DNA from: Neobacillus endophyticus
GTDB taxonomy: Bacteria > Bacillota > Bacilli > Bacillales > Cytobacillaceae
Direction: 5' to 3'
Length of the DNA stretch: 64,000 nucleotides
NCBI RefSeq assembly: GCF_013248975.1
Contig: NZ_JABRWH010000001.1
Span: 496,001 to 560,000, forward strand
Shown here: positions 55,745 through 64,000 of the stretch, one piece after another
Numbering within the stretch: the stretch's first letter is position 1
Layout: each line of letters starts with the position of its first letter
The notes under the pieces: generated by a model
Told to the model about the DNA's origin: nothing
Seen by the model: the letters and a program-made list of their open reading frames with translations, nothing else
Database searches by the model: none
Program-made: the position numbers and the translations under genes

Positions 55745-56182
55745 TTAATTTTTGAAAGCCGAAACCGGTCCTAGCTCGTTAGTAAGGAAATCCCGGACAT
55801 TAACGGAAAAAAGGCTTAAAGCTGGCAAATGTTTTGTGAATTCTTCTATTAATTGCTGATGATTAATTTCTGTATATGATTGCACAAGCTGTTTACGGAA
55901 AAGGATCAGTGTTTTTAAACTGCCGCCTGTTTCTCCAGAAACAACCTTCTCATCCATTAAAATATCAATGATATCCTCATAGCTCCCTGGATCGCGCATA
56001 ATAAATCCGTCAATGACAGCATTTCCAACATCAAGGACAGACTCCAGCATCATTTGCGTGATTCGTTCCAGTGCTGCGATTTCTAACGGTGTCTGCCAAT
56101 TGCTTTGACTTGAAAATAGACTAATTTGCTTTTCTAAATAGACGAGCGTTGCTTCAACTTTAGCACGGTCAACAAAATACAT
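55745..56182 (-). CDS. yutE: YutE, DUF86 (HEPN/HepT-like) protein
   Basis: 145 residues, all-helical HEPN fold (DUF86). The usual RNase motif Rx4-6H reads RKQLVQSY (96-103) here, so the catalytic His is Gln while Arg96 and Tyr103 remain. No MntA-type nucleotidyltransferase partner is adjacent, so this does not look like an active toxin-antitoxin pair. ATG 56182 agrees with the B. subtilis length by my memory. Confidence 0.85.
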   Translation of the reverse strand: MYFVDRAKVEATLVYLEKQISLFSSQSNWQTPLEIAALERITQMMLESVLDVGNAVIDGFIMRDPGSYEDIIDILMDEKVVSGETGGSLKTLILFRKQLVQSYTEINHQQLIEEFTKHLPALSLFSVNVRDFLTNELGPVSAFKN

Positions 56183-56207
56183 GCTTTTCACTTCTTTCTT
56201 GAATGGT

Positions 56208-57506
56208 CTAGGTGGTCCTGCCACTTAACATCGTCGGAGGCGAATAAAAATACCCTTGTGCCAAATCGACATTGTGTCTCTTTAAGACAACCGTCTCTTC
56301 CTCCCTTTCAATTCCTTCTGCCACTACCAGAGACCCAGCTTCTCTAGCAACCAGCAGCAGACCTTTCAGGATGGATTCTTTTAAAGAATTTTGATCAATA
56401 TTTTGAATGACGGCACGATCAATTTTAATAATATCCGGCATAATATTGCTGATGGAATTTAAGTTGGAATATCCGGCACCTGTATCATCCATGGCGATCC
56501 GGAAACCCATAAGCCTGAGCAATCTTATATTATAAATAAAGTTTTTCAACCCTTCGATGGAATCATTTTCGGTTACTTCAAATGTAATCTTCGAGGGAGA
56601 AATACTTGGATACCTCTCCATAATTTCTTTTAAATCCCGGGTAAAACGAATATTTCCCAGCGTTGGCGGAGTGCAATTCACATAAATATCTTCACGGCAT
56701 TTGGTCACTTTGATCTGTTCAAAAGCCTTTTCAATGACCATCAATTCCAGGTCATATAGCATTCCAAGCTGCCTTGCAACTGAAAACAGTGATAAAGGGC
56801 TTTCCAATACCGTGCCTCGAGGTCCTCTTGTAAGTATTTCCCAGGCGCGAATTTCGGATGTTTCCACGTCCATAATTGGCTGAGCAAGAAGTGTAATATT
56901 TTTTTTCGATATTATTTCATTCATGGCATAAATCATATCATTATTTTCAGACTTTACTCTCTTTTCAGCCATTGTAATCGCTTGTCTATGTGCTTCGGCA
57001 ATGGAATCTTGAATCGAGATCCGGTTTTTTTCAACAAACATAAAGCCCGTTTGAAAACCTATCTGGAAAGAAGGATATGATTTTAACAAGTTTTCTTCCA
57101 CATTATAAGCAATTTTTTTTGTTAAAAATTCTAAATCTGAGGCAGAGCAACTGTCATAATCTACTTTAATTATTAAAGTGAAACCGTCACCATAATAATC
57201 ATGTAGCGTAATAATTTCTTCTGTAGTTAATTCCTGTTCTACCGCAATTCGGAACAGTCTTTTTAATTTTTTTACAAATATTAAATGCTGATGTTTCCCC
57301 TGCTCATCTGCCATCATTTCCAAATTTTTTAATTTAAAAACAATGACAGCTACTTCACAGCCAGAGATGAAGGCTGCCTTAACCCCCTCAAAGACAGGGT
57401 CGCGCAAAATAAATTGAGGCGGATAATAACGTAACGAAGAAAGAGGAAATAAAATTCTCCCCCATTGCAGGGCACGTTTTGCTCTATCCATGTAACGACG
57501 GACCAT
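56208..57506 (-). CDS. EAL-domain c-di-GMP phosphodiesterase with degenerate GGDEF
   Basis: 432 residues, cytoplasmic. The N-terminal half (about 50-195) has a degenerate GGDEF domain with YGDGF in place of GGDEF, unlikely to make c-di-GMP. The EAL half keeps the key residues: EILTR (ExLxR-type) near 224, N in YVNCTP, E in FEVTEN, DD in AMDDTGAGYS (the usual Phe is Thr), K in IKIDR, EGIE and QGYFYSPP. It therefore probably degrades c-di-GMP, with the N-terminal part as GTP or ligand sensor. ATG 57506 follows AGAGGTGG. Confidence 0.88.
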   Translation of the reverse strand: MVRRYMDRAKRALQWGRILFPLSSLRYYPPQFILRDPVFEGVKAAFISGCEVAVIVFKLKNLEMMADEQGKHQHLIFVKKLKRLFRIAVEQELTTEEIITLHDYYGDGFTLIIKVDYDSCSASDLEFLTKKIAYNVEENLLKSYPSFQIGFQTGFMFVEKNRISIQDSIAEAHRQAITMAEKRVKSENNDMIYAMNEIISKKNITLLAQPIMDVETSEIRAWEILTRGPRGTVLESPLSLFSVARQLGMLYDLELMVIEKAFEQIKVTKCREDIYVNCTPPTLGNIRFTRDLKEIMERYPSISPSKITFEVTENDSIEGLKNFIYNIRLLRLMGFRIAMDDTGAGYSNLNSISNIMPDIIKIDRAVIQNIDQNSLKESILKGLLLVAREAGSLVVAEGIEREEETVVLKRHNVDLAQGYFYSPPTMLSGRTT

Positions 57507-57693
57507 ACTTTCCACCTCTCAAGAAGTCACTTTTGCGCACTTAGTTATATTGTAGCATAATTTGACAGCCTTCGCGTTTATCTAAGAATTTTTTTCTAAA
57601 AAAACCATAAAAAACTCTAGACTCCCTTCTTTCTCCAGAATTTGATACTATAGAGAAGAAGGCTGAAATAAGATTTAAAAGGAGATTGCTGAT

Positions 57694-57960
57694 ATGACAG
57701 AGCGTTTTTTTCTATATGATGACAAGGAAGATACAAAAACAAGATTTGTAAGTTTCGTTGGTGAGAATCAACGTTTTGATTTAGCGATTGTCCAAACAAG
57801 CCGCCACTACGGAAAATCACTTGTTTTGGACATGCAAGGGAACCGCTTTGCCATTATTGGCCAAGATGATTTGCAGGAAGAGGGCTATCTAGAGTATGCC
57901 TTTCAATTAAATGAAAGTGAAGCGGAGGAACTAAGATCCTTCTTAATCGAATTGGTTTAG
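57694..57960 (+). CDS. DUF3055-type small protein
   Basis: 88 residues, compact alpha/beta protein with FFLYDDKEDTKTRFVSFVGE at the N-terminus (residues 5-24) and an acidic C-terminal helix. I associate this with the DUF3055/SAV0927 family found in Firmicutes, function unknown. AAAAGGAG precedes the ATG. Probably in one unit with the next gene. Confidence 0.75.
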   Translation: MTERFFLYDDKEDTKTRFVSFVGENQRFDLAIVQTSRHYGKSLVLDMQGNRFAIIGQDDLQEEGYLEYAFQLNESEAEELRSFLIELV

Positions 57961-58017
57961 ATCGTTTCACATGTTTTCCCCCACCGTTTGCCATAATAAA
58001 GGTAAGAGGTGAAGTAC

Positions 58018-58317
58018 ATGGCGGATCATGATTCTGAAAAATATACAGATTTCGGTAATGTAGAAAAACGGAGAAATTATTTAACGGCTGAGGAATTTCC
58101 TGAAGGGCCTGCAGGTTCGGCGTTTAGAAAAGATGAGCCAGTCGAGCTTAAGAGTACACCTTGGAAAGAGGGCCAGCGCCGATATACTCCATTCAATTAT
58201 GAAAATAAATCGTTGCATCAGGAAATGCCACGACAAATGGAAGGATCTCATCCAACTCATGATGACACGGATTCCGATGTGCAGTCGCCATATCGGCTTA
58301 GTAATGAACAAGATTAA
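58018..58317 (+). CDS. Hydrophilic conserved hypothetical protein
   Basis: 99 residues, disordered-looking and rich in Asp, Glu, Pro and Ser (YLTAEEFPEGPAGSAFRKDEP near 24-44). ATG 58018 has GAGGTG 6 nt upstream; the GTG at 58009 overlaps that box. No domain recognised; may be a spore or stress protein. A strong terminator and a repeat copy follow. Confidence 0.7.
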   Translation: MADHDSEKYTDFGNVEKRRNYLTAEEFPEGPAGSAFRKDEPVELKSTPWKEGQRRYTPFNYENKSLHQEMPRQMEGSHPTHDDTDSDVQSPYRLSNEQD

Positions 58318-58351
58318 AAAGCGGAAACGCACTAGGCGTTTCCGCTTTTTT
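58318..58351 (+). terminator. Terminator of the hydrophilic protein gene
   Basis: AAGCGGAAACGC/GCGTTTCCGCTT stem, 5-nt loop, six T. Repeat copy D begins two bases after the T-run. Confidence 0.93.
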
Positions 58352-58353
58352 CT

Positions 58354-58446
58354 GGTCGGAAAGTATAAACTTTCCTATCAGGCATAAGGGCAACTAAGTC
58401 TTTGTCTTCGCCCTGCCAAGATAGCCAATCGGCGAGTTTTCTTTAT
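58354..58446 (-). repeat. Terminator-associated repeat, copy D (internal deletion)
   Basis: 93 bp keeping both ends of the family (TAAAGAAAACTCGCC and the GATAGGAAAGT hairpin) but lacking about 60 bp of the middle that carries the CGAAAAGC and AATGC hairpins. Confidence 0.82.
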
Positions 58447-58469
58447 TACATCAAACACATGCCGACTTA

Positions 58470-58745
58470 TTATTTCTTTAATTTTTTTAAAACAAAATAA
58501 GCACAGCCAAAATTGCAAAATTCATAGAGATATTCACTTAACGTGCTGATCTTCGTATCATACGTTGCTTTTTGATTCTGATCATCAAAGAATCCCTTCA
58601 GGCGAAGCTGATTATAGCCCCAGTCCCCTACAATGTAATCATATCTGGATAATATGTCACTATATCTTGCCTTTAAGGCTTCCTCATTAAAACCGTTCCG
58701 GTATTCCTGTACCAATTCATAATTCGTATTGTTTAGAACAATCAT
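58470..58745 (-). CDS. yutD: YutD-family protein
   Basis: 91 residues. The whole core, YDYIVGDWGYNQLRLKGFF (35-53) and STLSEYLYEFCNFGCAYFVL (67-86), matches the conserved YutD family of Firmicutes. Possible nucleic-acid binding is suggested in the literature but not visible here. Two nearby cysteines (CNFGC) could bind a metal. GAGGTGATAATCC precedes the ATG. Confidence 0.92.
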   Translation of the reverse strand: MIVLNNTNYELVQEYRNGFNEEALKARYSDILSRYDYIVGDWGYNQLRLKGFFDDQNQKATYDTKISTLSEYLYEFCNFGCAYFVLKKLKK

Positions 58746-58860
58746 GGATTATCACCTCAATTTTACCAGCAAATCTAATTCTCATTATAACCGATTCCCC
58801 ATCAATTACTAAGAAAAAAAATATTTGTGCTGGCTATTCTAAAAATAGGAGGTGTTCAAA

Positions 58861-59514
58861 TTGAAAAAATTGGTCATAGTCATCGGATTATGTACGATTA
58901 TGGCACTTACCGGATGCGCCCAGGATACAGGGAAAAACGATATGTATCGGGAAAGCGACAATACCATTAATGTGAACAAAAAACGCTATGAACTTTATAG
59001 AGAAGGCGGAAGCCAAGGGGTGCGGGACGTTACGACAGGTTATGGCTTTGTTCGTCACCAAAAGAGCCCCGTGATGAATGACAATACGGCAAATCAATCG
59101 TTTACAGCTTTGGACCGCGAACAGGTGGCACACGTTATTAGTAAACAAAGTGTTAATATTCCAAATGTTCATGATGTTTCAACCCTTGTCACCGACCAGG
59201 ATGTATTGGTTGCCTATGATACGGATTCAAAAGATCGCAATTTAACTGCCGACCAAGTGAAGAAAACTGCCATGTCTGTTGTCCCAAGATTTTATCATGT
59301 TTATGTGACAGACAATAAGCACTTAAGACGCGATGTAGAAAACTTGGCATCTTTGCATTCCACAAGCCGAAATGCACGCAATGCCGTTAACCATGTTATT
59401 AATCAAATGAAAAAGTCCCCACAGGGTTCAACAATGAACGATCTTGAGGATGAAAATGGCCTGACATCTGATGATCATACATTAAACCGTCCATATATGA
59501 ATAAAACCAAATAA
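58861..59514 (+). CDS. yutC: YhcN/YlaJ-family sporulation lipoprotein YutC
   Basis: 217 residues with lipobox ALTGC (Cys17). The YhcN/YlaJ domain covers about 75-165 (VLVAYDTDSKDRNLTADQ near 112-129), then a hydrophilic tail. Such lipoproteins occur in the spore inner membrane. TTG 58861 is the start, 8 nt after AGGAGG; the GTG at 58852 overlaps that site. It is followed by a perfect terminator. Confidence 0.88.
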   Translation: MKKLVIVIGLCTIMALTGCAQDTGKNDMYRESDNTINVNKKRYELYREGGSQGVRDVTTGYGFVRHQKSPVMNDNTANQSFTALDREQVAHVISKQSVNIPNVHDVSTLVTDQDVLVAYDTDSKDRNLTADQVKKTAMSVVPRFYHVYVTDNKHLRRDVENLASLHSTSRNARNAVNHVINQMKKSPQGSTMNDLEDENGLTSDDHTLNRPYMNKTK

Positions 59515-59539
59515 AACTCGCCCGTTGCGAGTTTTATTT
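59509..59539 (+). terminator. yutC terminator
   Basis: AAATAAAACTCGC/GCGAGTTTTATTT 13-bp perfect stem; overlaps the yutC stop codon. Confidence 0.88.
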
Positions 59540-59566
59540 GGTTCGAAATGGATATAAAAAAATGAT

Positions 59567-60484
59567 TTACGCCTGCTGAGCATCTTTTTCGCCAAGCATT
59601 TGCTTGTGCTTGGCAGCAGCATTGACCTGCTCATCAGCATGATAGGATGAGCGGACAAGCGGACCTGCTTCACAGTGGCTGAAGCCTTTGCTAAGGGCAA
59701 TTTCTTGCAGCTCTTTAAATTCATCAGGACTGTAATATTTTACAACCTTGAGATGGCTTTTTGTCGGCTGTAGATATTGCCCAATTGTCATGATGTCTAC
59801 ATTGTTGGCTCTTAAGTCATCCATCACTTCAAGAATTTCTTCTTTCGTTTCACCAAGCCCTACCATCAGACTCGATTTTGTTGGGATGGAAGGATTCATT
59901 TCTTTTGCCCGGCGCAGGAATTCAAGAGAGCGATCGTATTTAGCACGGGCTCTGACTCTTGGGGTCAGCCTTTTGACTGTCTCGATATTATGATTAAGGA
60001 TATCTGGTTTTGCATCCATTAAGATTTGCAAATTCTCTTCCTTTCCGCCCATATCGGATGGAAGAACTTCAATACTTGTAAATGGATTTTTCCTGCGGAT
60101 CGCCCGAACGGTTTCAGCAAATACAGCAGCACCGCCATCTTTTAAGTCATCTCGGGCTACAGCTGTCACAACAACATGCTTTAAGTTCATGATTTGCACA
60201 GAATCAGCAACCCTTTCAGGCTCTTTCCAATCTAATTCCGTCGGCAGTCCCGTTTTTACAGCGCAAAAGCGGCAAGCACGTGTACATACGTCACCTAAGA
60301 TCATAAAGGTTGCTGTTCGTCTTACTCCCCAGCATTCATGGATATTCGGACACCGTGCTTCCTCACAAACGGTATGTAGATTTTTTTCACGCATTAATTT
60401 TTTTAAGCCTGTATAAGACTCATTTGTATTTAATTTTATTTTTAACCATTCCGGTTTTCTAAGAATTTCATCTTTGTTACTCAT
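59567..60484 (-). CDS. lipA: Lipoyl synthase LipA
   Basis: 305-residue radical SAM enzyme that inserts two sulfurs into protein-bound octanoyl groups. It has the auxiliary cluster motif [12 protein letters not shown] near 39-50, the radical SAM cluster CTRACRFC near 66-73 and the C-terminal RSSYHAD, whose Ser ligates the auxiliary cluster. GGGTGCAG precedes the ATG. Its cluster supply may come from the nearby YutI/YutM. Divergent from lytH. Confidence 0.97.
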   Translation of the reverse strand: MSNKDEILRKPEWLKIKLNTNESYTGLKKLMREKNLHTVCEEARCPNIHECWGVRRTATFMILGDVCTRACRFCAVKTGLPTELDWKEPERVADSVQIMNLKHVVVTAVARDDLKDGGAAVFAETVRAIRRKNPFTSIEVLPSDMGGKEENLQILMDAKPDILNHNIETVKRLTPRVRARAKYDRSLEFLRRAKEMNPSIPTKSSLMVGLGETKEEILEVMDDLRANNVDIMTIGQYLQPTKSHLKVVKYYSPDEFKELQEIALSKGFSHCEAGPLVRSSYHADEQVNAAAKHKQMLGEKDAQQA

Positions 60485-60670
60485 TTCTGCACCCCTACCT
60501 AATGTATACAGTTGAACTCTTCTGTTGTCACTTTATCATACTGTTTTCAGAACGACAAGCAAGGCAATCACTCAGAAAGCAAATTTAGCGTTTCCAATTA
60601 TTAGCGATAATGAAAAATTGGAGAATTCATAAACTAAATTTGTACATGAACGGGAAGGAGGATCCTTTTA

Positions 60671-61666
60671 GTGCGGGCTATTCTTATAACTGGTACTTTT
60701 CTTATATTCTTTACGTTAACAGTGGCTGTCAGGGATGCTCATGCAAATGACCAGGATCCAAATCAGGAGAGAATGAAGCTTTATAAAAAAATCGAAGCCG
60801 TAACCAATATTCCTTGGTATTATTTAGCGGCTGTTGATCAATATGAAAGAAGTATCCGCCAGGTTCGGCGAGATTTGCCAAAGCCGGACAGTCTTATCGG
60901 TATTTATATCCCTCCTAACAAATGGTCAGGCTACGCTAACCCTAACCTACAGGAAGAAAATCCTGCCATCATACAGTTTTTTGGTGGGATGGGGGTCGAC
61001 GGCGATGGTGATGGCAAGGCGAGCGAGAAAAATGATGATGACGTGTTATACGCCTTCGCCCATTATCTGACATCTTATGGCGTTGACCATGATAATATCA
61101 AAATTGGGCTTTGGAATTACTATCATCGTGATAAAACGGTGGGAATTATTGTAGGTAAAGCACAAATGTATCGTCATTTTGGACGTCTCAATCTGGATAG
61201 GCAGGTGTTTCCTGTTCCGCTGCGTTCCAATCACAGTTATCGCAGCACATGGGGAGATGCCCGCGGCTGGGGAGGGCGTAGAATGCATGAGGGAACTGAT
61301 ATCTTTGCCGGCTACGGTGTCCCTGTCCGGGCAACCTGTTACGGCATTATCGAAATGAAAGGCTGGAATAAATTTGGAGGCTGGAGAATCGGCATCCGCG
61401 ATATTAATAACACGTATCATTACTTCGCTCATCTCAGCGGCTTTGCCCCTAATCTGCATGTTGGGCAAATAGTAGAACCAGGTATGATTATTGGCGGAGT
61501 AGGGAGCTCAGGCTATGGACCTCCAGGAACATCAGGCAAATTTCCTCCTCATTTGCACTATGGCATGTATAGGGACAATGGAATCACCGAATGGTCATTT
61601 GACCCTTATCCGCATTTAGCCAAATGGAAACGGATGGAGAGAATGGAGCTGCGAAGAAGCAGATAA
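60671..61666 (+). CDS. lytH: LytH (YunA), sporulation M23 endopeptidase
   Basis: 331 residues. A signal peptide (cleavage near AHA-ND, residue 25) precedes an N-terminal domain and a C-terminal M23 metallopeptidase domain with HEGTDIFAGYG near 208 (HxxxD), GSSGYGPPG near 281 and HLHYG near 297 (HxH). LytH in B. subtilis trims cortex peptidoglycan to L-alanine side chains late in sporulation. Start is GTG 60671, about 9 nt after GGAGG. B. subtilis has yunB next; here yunB is absent. Confidence 0.93.
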   Translation: MRAILITGTFLIFFTLTVAVRDAHANDQDPNQERMKLYKKIEAVTNIPWYYLAAVDQYERSIRQVRRDLPKPDSLIGIYIPPNKWSGYANPNLQEENPAIIQFFGGMGVDGDGDGKASEKNDDDVLYAFAHYLTSYGVDHDNIKIGLWNYYHRDKTVGIIVGKAQMYRHFGRLNLDRQVFPVPLRSNHSYRSTWGDARGWGGRRMHEGTDIFAGYGVPVRATCYGIIEMKGWNKFGGWRIGIRDINNTYHYFAHLSGFAPNLHVGQIVEPGMIIGGVGSSGYGPPGTSGKFPPHLHYGMYRDNGITEWSFDPYPHLAKWKRMERMELRRSR

Positions 61667-61677
61667 ACAAATATGAG

Positions 61678-61705
61678 AAAAGCCTGCTGGTGGCAGCAGG
61701 CTTTA
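61678..61705 (-). terminator. Terminator between lytH and yunC
   Basis: AAAGCCTGCT/AGCAGGCTTT stem with TTTTCTCATATTT following on the minus strand; may serve both converging genes. Confidence 0.8.
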
Positions 61706-62014
61706 AATCATTTTCAACAAGGCATCCTTACCGATCATACCTTTGTGAATTCCCAATTCTTCGGCCTCATATGTGACGGATTCCAACGGGGCATTTAACA
61801 GCTGCTCGATGGTTCTTACACCTACTGCCCTGCCAGCAATAATCCGCCGATCCCTCAACTTATCATTTAATAGACCGACATCCAATGCGCCGCACATGAT
61901 ATATCCTTTATCGTTTGTCACGGCAAGCAATGTAGTTTTAGGCAATAACACCGTAACAGCTAAAAACGTATAACCGTTAATAGTAACAGGTGAAATATCT
62001 ATCAAAAGCTCCAC
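61703..62014 (-). CDS. yunC: YunC, DUF1805-family protein
   Basis: 103 residues, compact alpha/beta protein. NDKGYIMCGALDVGLLN near 34-50 is the family signature. Crystal structures exist for relatives but no function is established. GGAGTG precedes the ATG. Its 5' neighbour is yunD on the same strand, 50 bp away. Confidence 0.88.
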   Translation of the reverse strand: MELLIDISPVTINGYTFLAVTVLLPKTTLLAVTNDKGYIMCGALDVGLLNDKLRDRRIIAGRAVGVRTIEQLLNAPLESVTYEAEELGIHKGMIGKDALLKMI

Positions 62015-62063
62015 ACTCCTTTCCTCTTATCACATTATGAAAAGAGCGGAAAAAGCGTGTGGA

Positions 62064-63410
62064 CTACATCTGGAACTTCCATTTTAATATATCCCGCAGG
62101 AATTCCGGCAAGAAATAATTCTTTTCCTTATGCGGTAAAACATTTTTAAAGAAATGGCCGAACGTGAACATATCAGGAAGAGCCAGCGTATAATTTTTTT
62201 CCAAATTTACTTCTTCACCATGAATCAACACTTTATCTTGAACAAAACTAATCTGGTCAAAAACGAAAATGCCTAAGACACTTCCTCTAAAACCCAAACC
62301 CTTAATATGTTTTTTCACTAAATTTTGATCTTTTGTTTCTGATATAATTTCGAGCAGCTCCTTACCCGTAAGATCGACAACACATGGATTTATTGGGTGA
62401 GGGCAAATGGACAGCAGGTCATAGTCCGTCACTTCATTTGCTAATGGGCCGAGCAGAAGGCCCGCATTTAACATTGCGCAATCCGCATTACACCATTCCC
62501 TTATAGCCCGGCATAAAATAAGAGCCAATTCTGTTTCCCTAAACGGATCACTTTCCAGCGGCTGCTTTAGCGTTATAACATGATTTTGAAGCATTTCTCT
62601 TCCCTTGTCTAAAAAAGAATGAACGATTTCGTCCTCATTCTCAACTGAAGGAAGGTCCTTTTCCACATAAAGAAGTGCATTTTTAGCCGTAATTTGCTTC
62701 TGGTTATTTAGAGTTAATGTGACATGGCCAACATAGTGGCCATACTTTCCTGCGGCACCAATAATCGAATTGCCGATCCGTTTACCTATATCAAGGTGGT
62801 GATGGGTGTGAGCTCCTAAAATAACATCAATCTCAGGAAATTCTGCCGCAATTCGCTCATCATCATGGATGCCTAAATGAGACAGCAGAATGACTACATC
62901 TGCCATTTTTCTTAATGGTTGAATCCACTTTTTCAGCTCCGAAAAAGGTTCTGTCAGCTTCCAGCCTAGTAATTCATATAGGTGAGCGAAATAGGCAGTT
63001 AACCCAATTACACCGACTTTAGTACCCTGAGCTGTCTGATAGACCATATATGGCTTTATCCAGTCCGGATAATTGCCGTTTTTTTGAAAAAGATTCGCTG
63101 TCAAAATATCAAATTTAGCATGATCATAAAGGTGATTTAAATCGTCATGCGCCAGATTAACCCCTTCATTGTTTCCAATGGCAACGGCGTTATATTGACA
63201 TTCATTCAAGAATTCAATATTCCCTTTTCCTAGAGTTGCCTCAGTATAAGGATGCCAGCGATCAATAAAATCCCCAATATCGAAAAGAAACACCTGATCT
63301 CCGGTCTGTTGATGGCGTTCTTTTTCCTTTTTTAAAAACTGCCGAATCCGCGGCCAATTTTCAAGATGGCTATGAATATCATTGGTATGATAAATATGTA
63401 TCGTTTCCAT
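62064..63410 (-). CDS. yunD: YunD, 5'-nucleotidase / UDP-sugar hydrolase-like metallophosphoesterase
   Basis: 448 residues, no signal peptide, so cytoplasmic. Calcineurin-like domain: HTNDIHSH near 8-15, DIGDFIDRW near 44, IGNNEG near 78, LLSHLG near 176 and GAHTHHH near 207. The C-terminal 5'-nucleotidase substrate domain follows (about 260-448). Substrate unknown: cytoplasmic location argues against nutrient scavenging. The ribosome binding site is weak. It starts 8 bp after the yunE stop, so the two are one operon. Confidence 0.92.
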   Translation of the reverse strand: METIHIYHTNDIHSHLENWPRIRQFLKKEKERHQQTGDQVFLFDIGDFIDRWHPYTEATLGKGNIEFLNECQYNAVAIGNNEGVNLAHDDLNHLYDHAKFDILTANLFQKNGNYPDWIKPYMVYQTAQGTKVGVIGLTAYFAHLYELLGWKLTEPFSELKKWIQPLRKMADVVILLSHLGIHDDERIAAEFPEIDVILGAHTHHHLDIGKRIGNSIIGAAGKYGHYVGHVTLTLNNQKQITAKNALLYVEKDLPSVENEDEIVHSFLDKGREMLQNHVITLKQPLESDPFRETELALILCRAIREWCNADCAMLNAGLLLGPLANEVTDYDLLSICPHPINPCVVDLTGKELLEIISETKDQNLVKKHIKGLGFRGSVLGIFVFDQISFVQDKVLIHGEEVNLEKNYTLALPDMFTFGHFFKNVLPHKEKNYFLPEFLRDILKWKFQM

Positions 63411-63418
63411 TTTTAACT

Positions 63419-64000
63419 TTACCCTGCTATTCCTTCATATATTAAACGTATCCCCACAATAACAAGAATAGTTCGAAGAATCAAGACAATCGTTTTGCTT
63501 TTTAATCTAGTATTTAAAAACACCCCGGCCTTCGCCCCTAACCATGCCCCCGGAACCAATGCCATAGCATAAAGCCAATTGACATTTCCCATTGCAATAT
63601 GTGCAATAGAGCTCAATATGGACGTAGGAAGAATCATGAACATTGAAGTGGCCGTTGCCACGTGTGGAGGGAAAAAGAATAATAAAATCATGGTTGGTAC
63701 CATTAGCGAGCCGCCGCCGATGCCGAAAACGCCAGATAAAAATCCAACAACAAAGGAGATTGCCGCACCTAAAAAAGGGTTAAAGCCATATTCGTATGTG
63801 TTTCCACTATTATCTTTGAAAGACCTGATGATTCCATGATCTTTACGAAACGGATGGGGCTTTAATTTTCCCTTGATGACGAGGACAAAAGAAACAAGTA
63901 AAATGAAAATCCCAAAATAGATATTGAAGGAGTGTAAATTTAATTTTTCAGTTGCCCAAGCCCCAAGGATACTACCAGGGCCACTGCCAATTAGAAATAT
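63419..64000 (-). CDS. yunE: YunE, TauE/SafE-family membrane transporter (5' truncated by window edge)
   Basis: 193 codons are visible; the start lies beyond base 64000. Motifs are GSGPGS at the visible start of the frame, the family stretch FLSGVFGIGGGSLMVP near 82-97, and PTSILSSIAH. Four to five membrane helices are visible. It probably moves sulfite, sulfonate or another organic anion. It is upstream of yunD in the same operon. Confidence 0.9.
   Translation of the reverse strand: MFLIGSGPGSILGAWATEKLNLHSFNIYFGIFILLVSFVLVIKGKLKPHPFRKDHGIIRSFKDNSGNTYEYGFNPFLGAAISFVVGFLSGVFGIGGGSLMVPTMILLFFFPPHVATATSMFMILPTSILSSIAHIAMGNVNWLYAMALVPGAWLGAKAGVFLNTRLKSKTIVLILRTILVIVGIRLIYEGIAG

Noticed and set aside
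55745..57506. HEPN toxin-antitoxin or phage-defence module
   Set aside because: The catalytic His is replaced, no nucleotidyltransferase antitoxin is adjacent, and the neighbours are core yut genes.

Overview
The window looks like a chromosomal segment of a Bacillaceae bacterium close to Bacillus/Neobacillus. I infer this from moderate AT richness, strong GGAGG-type ribosome binding sites, abundant intrinsic terminators, an S-box (SAM-I) riboswitch, sporulation genes (lytH, yutH, kapB/kapD, a Spo0E-family gene) and long runs in the same order as the Bacillus subtilis yug, yui, yum, yut and yun genes. The species is not determined. No rRNA, tRNA, CRISPR array, prophage or replication origin was seen.

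Layout. 1-1.9 kb: end of a minus-strand polysaccharide locus (CapD/EpsC-like dehydratase). 1.9-2.7 kb: a regulatory region with a hairpin leader, a small structured insert between 10-bp direct repeats, a promoter and an S-box riboswitch. 2.7-10.3 kb: the methionine operon metI-metC-yitJ-metH. 10.6-12.3 kb: MarR regulator and MFS exporter. 12.5-15 kb: 5-oxoprolinase operon pxpB-pxpA-pxpC. 15.2-18.2 kb: aldose epimerase-like protein, then a divergent MarR/DHA2-exporter pair (YusO/YusP-like). 18.2-20.0 kb: a complete IS1182-family insertion sequence that duplicated the 22-bp palindrome of a transcription terminator. 20-26.3 kb: CorA with a long structured leader, a CDF efflux protein, several tiny genes, YteA, an amino acid permease and a LysE exporter. 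26.4-38.9 kb: DUF6044 membrane protein, a Spo0E-like protein, K+ channel YugO, Pgi, alcohol dehydrogenase, RocD, YugI, YugE, GndA and an AlaX-like editing protein. 39-47 kb: low-complexity proteins, SodC-like lipoprotein, cyclophilin lipoprotein, KapB/KapD, YuxO, leucyl aminopeptidase, YuiC, YuiB and YuiA. 47-54.7 kb: flavin oxidoreductases YumB, YumC and YutJ mixed with Fe-S or thiol proteins YutM, YuzB, YuzD and YutI, then YutH and YutG. 54.8-64 kb: YutF, YutE, an EAL protein, YutD, YutC, LipA, LytH, YunC, YunD and the start-truncated YunE.

Most of the segment is ordinary core genome. The signals that stand out are non-coding: (1) a corA leader whose sequence can form either a hairpin that hides the Shine-Dalgarno or a 9-bp perfect alternative helix; (2) a ~150-bp multi-hairpin repeat present four times in full or near-full form plus two fragments, each lying just beyond a gene-terminal hairpin in the same orientation, with four copies touching the T-run; (3) the IS that split a bidirectional terminator; (4) a 117-bp structured insert between 10-bp direct repeats. 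Protein-level oddities include a SodC relative lacking one copper histidine, a HEPN-like YutE with Gln in place of the catalytic His, and a small ORF whose terminator lies inside its coding sequence.
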